From: Gammaproteobacteria bacterium
GTDB lineage: Bacteria > Pseudomonadota > Gammaproteobacteria > Eutrophobiales > Eutrophobiaceae
Assembly: GCA_012270695.1 (NCBI GenBank)
Contig: JAAXHV010000151.1
Coordinates: 1 to 10,796 of the forward strand
DNA length: 10,796 nt
Reading direction: 5' to 3'
Positions 7,934 to 10,796 of this stretch are shown here, piece after piece. Both the position numbers and the translations under genes were made by a program. The notes below the pieces were generated by a model that was not told where the DNA came from, did no database searches, and worked only from the letters and a program-made list of their open reading frames with translations. Numbering within the stretch: position 1 is the stretch's first letter; every line of letters starts with the position of its first letter.

Positions 7934-8281
7934 ATGGCTTTTCGAAAACAACAGAATGTTTCCCGCCCGGGACCTGTCAGAGTGGCAGTCGATAAGGTGG
8001 AGATATCAGCCTATGAAGGTGAGTCTGTGGCAGCGGCATTGCTTGCCGCGGGAATCCTTGATTTTCGCCGTGACAGCAACGGCAAGCCGAGAGCTCCCTT
8101 TTGTAATATGGGAAGCTGTTTCGAGTGTCTTGTTTATGTGGACACAGCAGACGAGGAACATAAAAATCCTGGTAAGAATATGGATCTGCCCTGGGTGCGC
8201 GGCTGTATGACTCCTGTTATTCGTGGAATGAAGATATATACGGCCACTTTTATACAAGGTTGCAACAAAAATGATCCCTGA
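7934..8281 (+). CDS. Small [2Fe-2S]-binding subunit (HcnA-like)
   Basis: This 115-residue protein carries one plant-type [2Fe-2S] cluster site: C57, C62 and C65 (CNMGSCFEC, spacing C-x4-C-x2-C) with a fourth cysteine C91 in VRGCMTP. HcnA-type proteins of about this length form the electron-transfer gamma subunit of heterotrimeric flavoprotein dehydrogenases. Here it would pass electrons between the two flavoproteins encoded on either side. The stop overlaps the next start by 11 bases, which points to translational coupling. The ATG at 7934 has no recognisable Shine-Dalgarno and sits 23 bases after the preceding stop. A further cysteine, C110, lies near the C-terminus outside the cluster motif. 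Confidence 0.9.
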   Translation: MAFRKQQNVSRPGPVRVAVDKVEISAYEGESVAAALLAAGILDFRRDSNGKPRAPFCNMGSCFECLVYVDTADEEHKNPGKNMDLPWVRGCMTPVIRGMKIYTATFIQGCNKNDP

Positions 8282-9707
8282 CAGGTATGATGTTGCAATC
8301 GTCGGCGCCGGCCCTGCTGGAATGTCCGCGGGATTGCTGCTTGAAAAGTCCGGGCTGAAAGTTGCCGTAATCGATGAGCAGCCGCGTAAGGGTGGACAGA
8401 TTTTGCGTCAACCTCCTGCTGCGTTTTATGTGAAAAACTGGCTTGCCGGCAGGGTATACAAACCGTTAAAGGAGTTGCTGGCGAAAGCGGAAGCAAACGG
8501 CGCTGACACCATCGAGTGGATAACCGGTGCGACTGTCTGGGGCTTGTGCAGGGATAGTGTCCCGGATAACGGGTTCCGGCTTGGTATTTTACAACAAGGC
8601 AAGGCGCGTTGGCTTCATGCGAACCGTGTGTTACTGGCAACCGGTTGTTATGAAGCGCCGGTTGCCATTCCGGGTTGGACGTTGCCCGGAGTAATGGGTG
8701 CAGGCGCCATACAGACACTGTTGAAGAGCCAGCAGGTCCTGGCGGGCGAAAACATAGTCCTGAGCGGTTCTCACCCGCTTCAGTTAATAGTAGCCGAACA
8801 ACTGCTGGATGCGGGCGCGCGCGTTAAAACTGTCTGTTTTGTACAATCCTGGTCGAGGTTCCTGCTGGTTTTTCGCAATCCGTCGGTGCTGTTGGGAAAC
8901 CTCTGTAAATTCATGGATATAACCAGAATATTCGCAAAGCTGACAGTTAAGGGTGTAAAGATAAGGTTTTCCTCTGCAGTAACGGAAGCAACAGGCGAAA
9001 ATAGAATAATGGCGGCAAGGCTCGATGACGGAGCGCTTATTGATTGTGACTGCCTGGGTTTATGTTACGGATTTCTTCCTTCTTCGGAGCTTGCCCGGCA
9101 AGCCGGCGCTGAGGCGCAATGGCTGAGTTCGGGAGGATGGGGAATTGTGGTTGACGATTGGTTCAGGTCTACCGAGCCTGGGCTTTTTGCGGCAGGGGAA
9201 CTCACGGGAATTAAAGGAGCGGAGGCTGCATGTATCGAGGGAGAGTTAGCTGCACTGGGTATCCTGTTTGATGCGCAATTAAAGGAGACTGGCGATTACA
9301 AAAAGTATGCTGAAAGATTACGGCGCAGACATAATAAAATAAGTAAATTTGCAACTTTGCTAGAGCGAGTGGCTGGGGTTTCCGACGCGTTTTTGCTCAA
9401 TTTGATAACAAAGGAAACGTTACTTTGCCGATGTGAGGATATCAGTAAAGGGACTATAGATTCTATTCTGGGACAGAACTCTTCCATTCGTTCGTTAAAC
9501 TCTGTCAAACTTCTGGCCAGGACTGGAATGGGGCGCTGCCAGGGCAGATACTGCGAGATCAATTTAAAGCGGATACTCAGTCTGTATGACGGAGCTGAAG
9601 TTGACTCCGGTTATTCAGTCCAAATGCCTGTGAAGCCGATACCGGTTAAACTTTTGGGCGACTTACCGATTGAAAACGGCAACGTTAGTCCGGATTTCTC
9701 ACCATGA
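8271..9707 (+). CDS. FAD/NAD(P)-type oxidoreductase with C-terminal BFD-like [2Fe-2S] site (HcnB / opine-oxidase A-like subunit)
   Basis: This 478-residue flavoprotein matches the HcnB/OoxA type in size and layout. A GAGPAG Rossmann motif occupies residues 12-17, followed by VAVIDEQPRKGGQI. A second Rossmann-like strand at about 162-180 reads SGSHPLQ, where a nucleotide-binding GxGxxG would be expected. A late FAD-contact segment (GLFAAGELTGIKGAEAA) is present. The C-terminal part holds C386, C388, C423 and C428, a CxC-x34-C-x4-C pattern like the [2Fe-2S] site of bacterioferritin-associated ferredoxin. With the neighbours it would complete an alpha-beta-gamma dehydrogenase carrying two flavins and two iron-sulfur clusters. 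It overlaps the small ferredoxin gene by 11 bases. The gene is last in the operon; no T-run terminator follows, only a 48-base gap before the convergent kinase gene. Confidence 0.88.
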   Translation: MIPDRYDVAIVGAGPAGMSAGLLLEKSGLKVAVIDEQPRKGGQILRQPPAAFYVKNWLAGRVYKPLKELLAKAEANGADTIEWITGATVWGLCRDSVPDNGFRLGILQQGKARWLHANRVLLATGCYEAPVAIPGWTLPGVMGAGAIQTLLKSQQVLAGENIVLSGSHPLQLIVAEQLLDAGARVKTVCFVQSWSRFLLVFRNPSVLLGNLCKFMDITRIFAKLTVKGVKIRFSSAVTEATGENRIMAARLDDGALIDCDCLGLCYGFLPSSELARQAGAEAQWLSSGGWGIVVDDWFRSTEPGLFAAGELTGIKGAEAACIEGELAALGILFDAQLKETGDYKKYAERLRRRHNKISKFATLLERVAGVSDAFLLNLITKETLLCRCEDISKGTIDSILGQNSSIRSLNSVKLLARTGMGRCQGRYCEINLKRILSLYDGAEVDSGYSVQMPVKPIPVKLLGDLPIENGNVSPDFSP

Positions 9708-9755
9708 CAAATCGTCAGGATTGACAATCTGCACGGCCATAGGCCACTCGAAGGG

Positions 9756-10253
9756 TTAAGATTTCGACTTGATAATGACCACTATGTTTCCATCCTGTGA
9801 ACCATAGTATTCAACACGATCATTGAGGCTTTTTACCAGGTGAATCCCCAAGCCTCCCTCTTTCTCTTCTTTTGGTTCCTGTACTGTTTCCGGCTCTGCT
9901 TCTGTTTCCAGCTCCGCTTTCGCTTCTATTTCCGGCTCCGGGTCTTCACCTCCGAGTCGCGGCGCCGGCGCATCCCTGAATAAATCAAAAGGAGGCGCAT
10001 GATCGCGCACGCTGATCCTGACGTCAGGGCCAGCCTCTTCGGCTTCCACGACTACAGTTTCCTGTTCCCCTCCTCCCTGGTAACCATGGGTAAAGGAGTT
10101 CACAATCAACTCCTCCACGGATAGTTCCAGTTCGAAGATCTTGCCATCGTCCAGGTTCCGTTCTTCGCAGTACGACCTGAAGTCATCAGAGAACTGGGAC
10201 AGATCAGATAGCTCAGACAACACCCATTTGGAAGCTTCGCCTTTTACTTTCAT
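9756..10253 (-). CDS. HATPase_c_2 anti-sigma factor / serine kinase (RsbW/SpoIIAB-like) with acidic lid insertion
   Basis: The protein (165 residues) belongs to the GHKL ATPases that bind a sigma factor or other target and phosphorylate a STAS antagonist. The N box is clear (ELSVEELIVNSFTHGY, with E48 and N52). The G1 box reads DHAPPFD (D84), with alanine where glycine is more common, and the G2 box is GGLGIHLV (133-140). Between G1 and G2, about residues 101-132 form a strongly acidic stretch with hexapeptide repeats (PEPEIE, AELETE, AEPETV) and a closing Lys/Glu run, where family members usually have a short ATP lid. The ATG at 10253 is preceded by AGGGA (10263-10259), a good Shine-Dalgarno. 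The gene is convergent with the redox operon and divergent from the STAS gene. The cognate target is not in the window. Confidence 0.9.
   Translation of the reverse strand: MKVKGEASKWVLSELSDLSQFSDDFRSYCEERNLDDGKIFELELSVEELIVNSFTHGYQGGGEQETVVVEAEEAGPDVRISVRDHAPPFDLFRDAPAPRLGGEDPEPEIEAKAELETEAEPETVQEPKEEKEGGLGIHLVKSLNDRVEYYGSQDGNIVVIIKSKS
9884..9943. repeat. Imperfect 18-base tandem repeats inside the kinase gene
   Basis: On the plus strand three similar 18-base units can be aligned: 9884-9901 (CTGTTTCCGGCTCTGCTT), 9902-9919 (CTGTTTCCAGCTCCGCTT) and 9926-9943 (CTATTTCCGGCTCCGGGT), with a 6-base spacer TCGCTT at 9920-9925. Both repeat and spacer lengths are multiples of three, so unit gain or loss would keep the kinase frame. 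The units encode the Glu/Pro hexapeptide repeats of the ATP-lid insertion. Confidence 0.75.
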
Positions 10254-10302
10254 ATTCGTCCCTCATAGAAAACCATGATGCACTATCTGTATTGGTTGCC
10301 GT

Positions 10303-10331
10303 ATTATACCATTGTGCTGTATTTTTGCCAC
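10303..10331 (-). promoter_or_regulatory. Candidate sigma70-type promoter for the kinase gene
   Basis: On the minus strand a perfect TATAAT (10308-10303) is preceded at 17 bases by GTGGCA (10331-10326), which matches the -35 consensus at four of six positions. A start near 10296 would give a leader of about 43 bases carrying AGGGA before the ATG at 10253. Confidence 0.55.
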
Positions 10332-10377
10332 CCGTTATCGTGTAATATCCTGTTAATTTTGAGAAATTATAAAAAAG

Positions 10378-10407
10378 TGGACAGTTTATATCAAAAGCCG
10401 TTATAAT
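10378..10407 (+). promoter_or_regulatory. Candidate sigma70-type promoter for the STAS gene
   Basis: TGGACA (10378-10383) and a perfect TATAAT (10402-10407) are separated by 18 bases. An A-rich run just upstream (GAAATTATAAAAAAG, 10363-10377) could serve as an UP element. A start near 10414 would give a leader of about 38 bases. The 198-base gap 10254-10451 contains this promoter and the opposed kinase promoter, with nothing else I recognise. Confidence 0.6.
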
Positions 10408-10451
10408 ACCGGCCAAGTTCAAGCTGGCACACTTACCAGAACAAGAGAAAA

Positions 10452-10796
10452 ATGATGAGCGAGATTCAAACAGTCAATCAGGACGGAATTGTTATTCTTA
10501 ATCTGAAGGGGCGGGTTGATGCAACCAACTCAGGACAGGTTCACGATAAAGTCATGGAAGAAATTAAAGGCGGTTGCAACAAGATGCTCATTAATTTTTC
10601 GGAAGTCAATTACATCTCCAGTGCCGGTCTGCGAGTCCTGATTTTCGCGACAAAAAGTTTTGCCAAGAGCTCCGGGTCGTTTGCCGTTTGTTCCCTGAAC
10701 GAAAATATCATGAAGATTTTCGAAATAAGTGGTTTGGTAAACCTGTTTGCCATCCATGATGATGTGGAAACAGCGGTTAACTCACTCAACGGCTAA
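10452..10796 (+). CDS. STAS-domain anti-sigma factor antagonist (RsbV/SpoIIAA-like)
   Basis: This 114-residue single-domain protein is predicted to bind the GHKL kinase when unphosphorylated and to be switched off by phosphorylation. The central motif VNYISSAGLRVL aligns with the phospho-site loop of RsbV and SpoIIAA; S57, in SSAGL, aligns with the modified serine and S56 with the preceding aspartate. The N-terminal strands (GIVILNLKGRVDA) and the C-terminal helix ending DVETAVNSL are typical of the fold. Length is normal for the family. ATGs at 10452 and 10455 are both possible; the Shine-Dalgarno is weak (an AAGAGA-type stretch). The stop codon is the last three bases of the window, so downstream partners cannot be seen. 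It is divergent from the kinase gene, and its phosphate would be removed by a PP2C protein such as the one at 2915-5734. Confidence 0.93.
   Translation: MMSEIQTVNQDGIVILNLKGRVDATNSGQVHDKVMEEIKGGCNKMLINFSEVNYISSAGLRVLIFATKSFAKSSGSFAVCSLNENIMKIFEISGLVNLFAIHDDVETAVNSLNG

Noticed and set aside
6738..9707. Hydrogen cyanide synthase operon hcnABC
   Set aside because: All three subunit types are present, but the order differs from hcnA-hcnB-hcnC and a DapA-family gene leads the operon, which fits catabolism of an imino or amino acid better.
9708..9755. Bidirectional terminator between the convergent genes
   Set aside because: Only a 4-base-pair GGCC-ATA-GGCC hairpin (9735-9745) is visible, with no T-runs on either side.
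9884..9943. CRISPR-like repeat array
   Set aside because: The repeats are short, imperfect, lack unique spacers, and are in frame within a coding sequence.

Overview
The window most resembles a gammaproteobacterial chromosome. The UvrA N-terminal three quarters reads like the E. coli protein with identical zinc-finger numbering, SSB keeps the E. coli residue positions (W40, W54, H55, W88), and uvrA and ssb are divergent, as in E. coli. Base composition is moderate and looks fairly even across the window by eye. I cannot name a genus.

Layout: (1) 1-2210, minus strand: uvrA, running off the left edge before its second zinc finger. (2) 2351-2815: ssb, divergent from uvrA. (3) 2915-5734: a large membrane-bound RsbU/SpoIIE-type PP2C phosphatase with two separate periplasmic sensor regions. 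(4) 5800-9707: a tight four-gene operon encoding a DapA-superfamily lyase/deaminase, a DAO-family flavoprotein, a small HcnA-like [2Fe-2S] protein and an HcnB-like flavoprotein with a C-terminal BFD-type iron-sulfur site. (5) 9756-10253, minus strand: an RsbW/SpoIIAB-type ATPase (anti-sigma/serine kinase) with an unusual Glu-rich repeat insertion. (6) 10452-10796: a STAS-domain anti-sigma antagonist (RsbV/SpoIIAA-like) ending on the last base of the window.

Two stories overlap. Phosphatase, kinase and STAS protein are the three parts of a partner-switching signalling module: the kinase would phosphorylate a serine in the STAS protein, and the membrane phosphatase would remove that phosphate in response to periplasmic signals. 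No sigma factor or other output protein is visible. Lying between the phosphatase and the other two parts is a redox operon resembling the heterotrimeric flavoprotein dehydrogenases for D-hydroxyproline, opines or glycine (HcnABC), paired with a DapA-family enzyme. This suggests oxidation of an imino or amino acid followed by lyase/deaminase processing. Whether that operon is controlled by the flanking module is open.

No tRNA, rRNA, CRISPR array, transposase or integrase was seen. Gaps between genes are short, the largest being the 198-base divergent region 10254-10451, which carries two opposed sigma70-like promoters.
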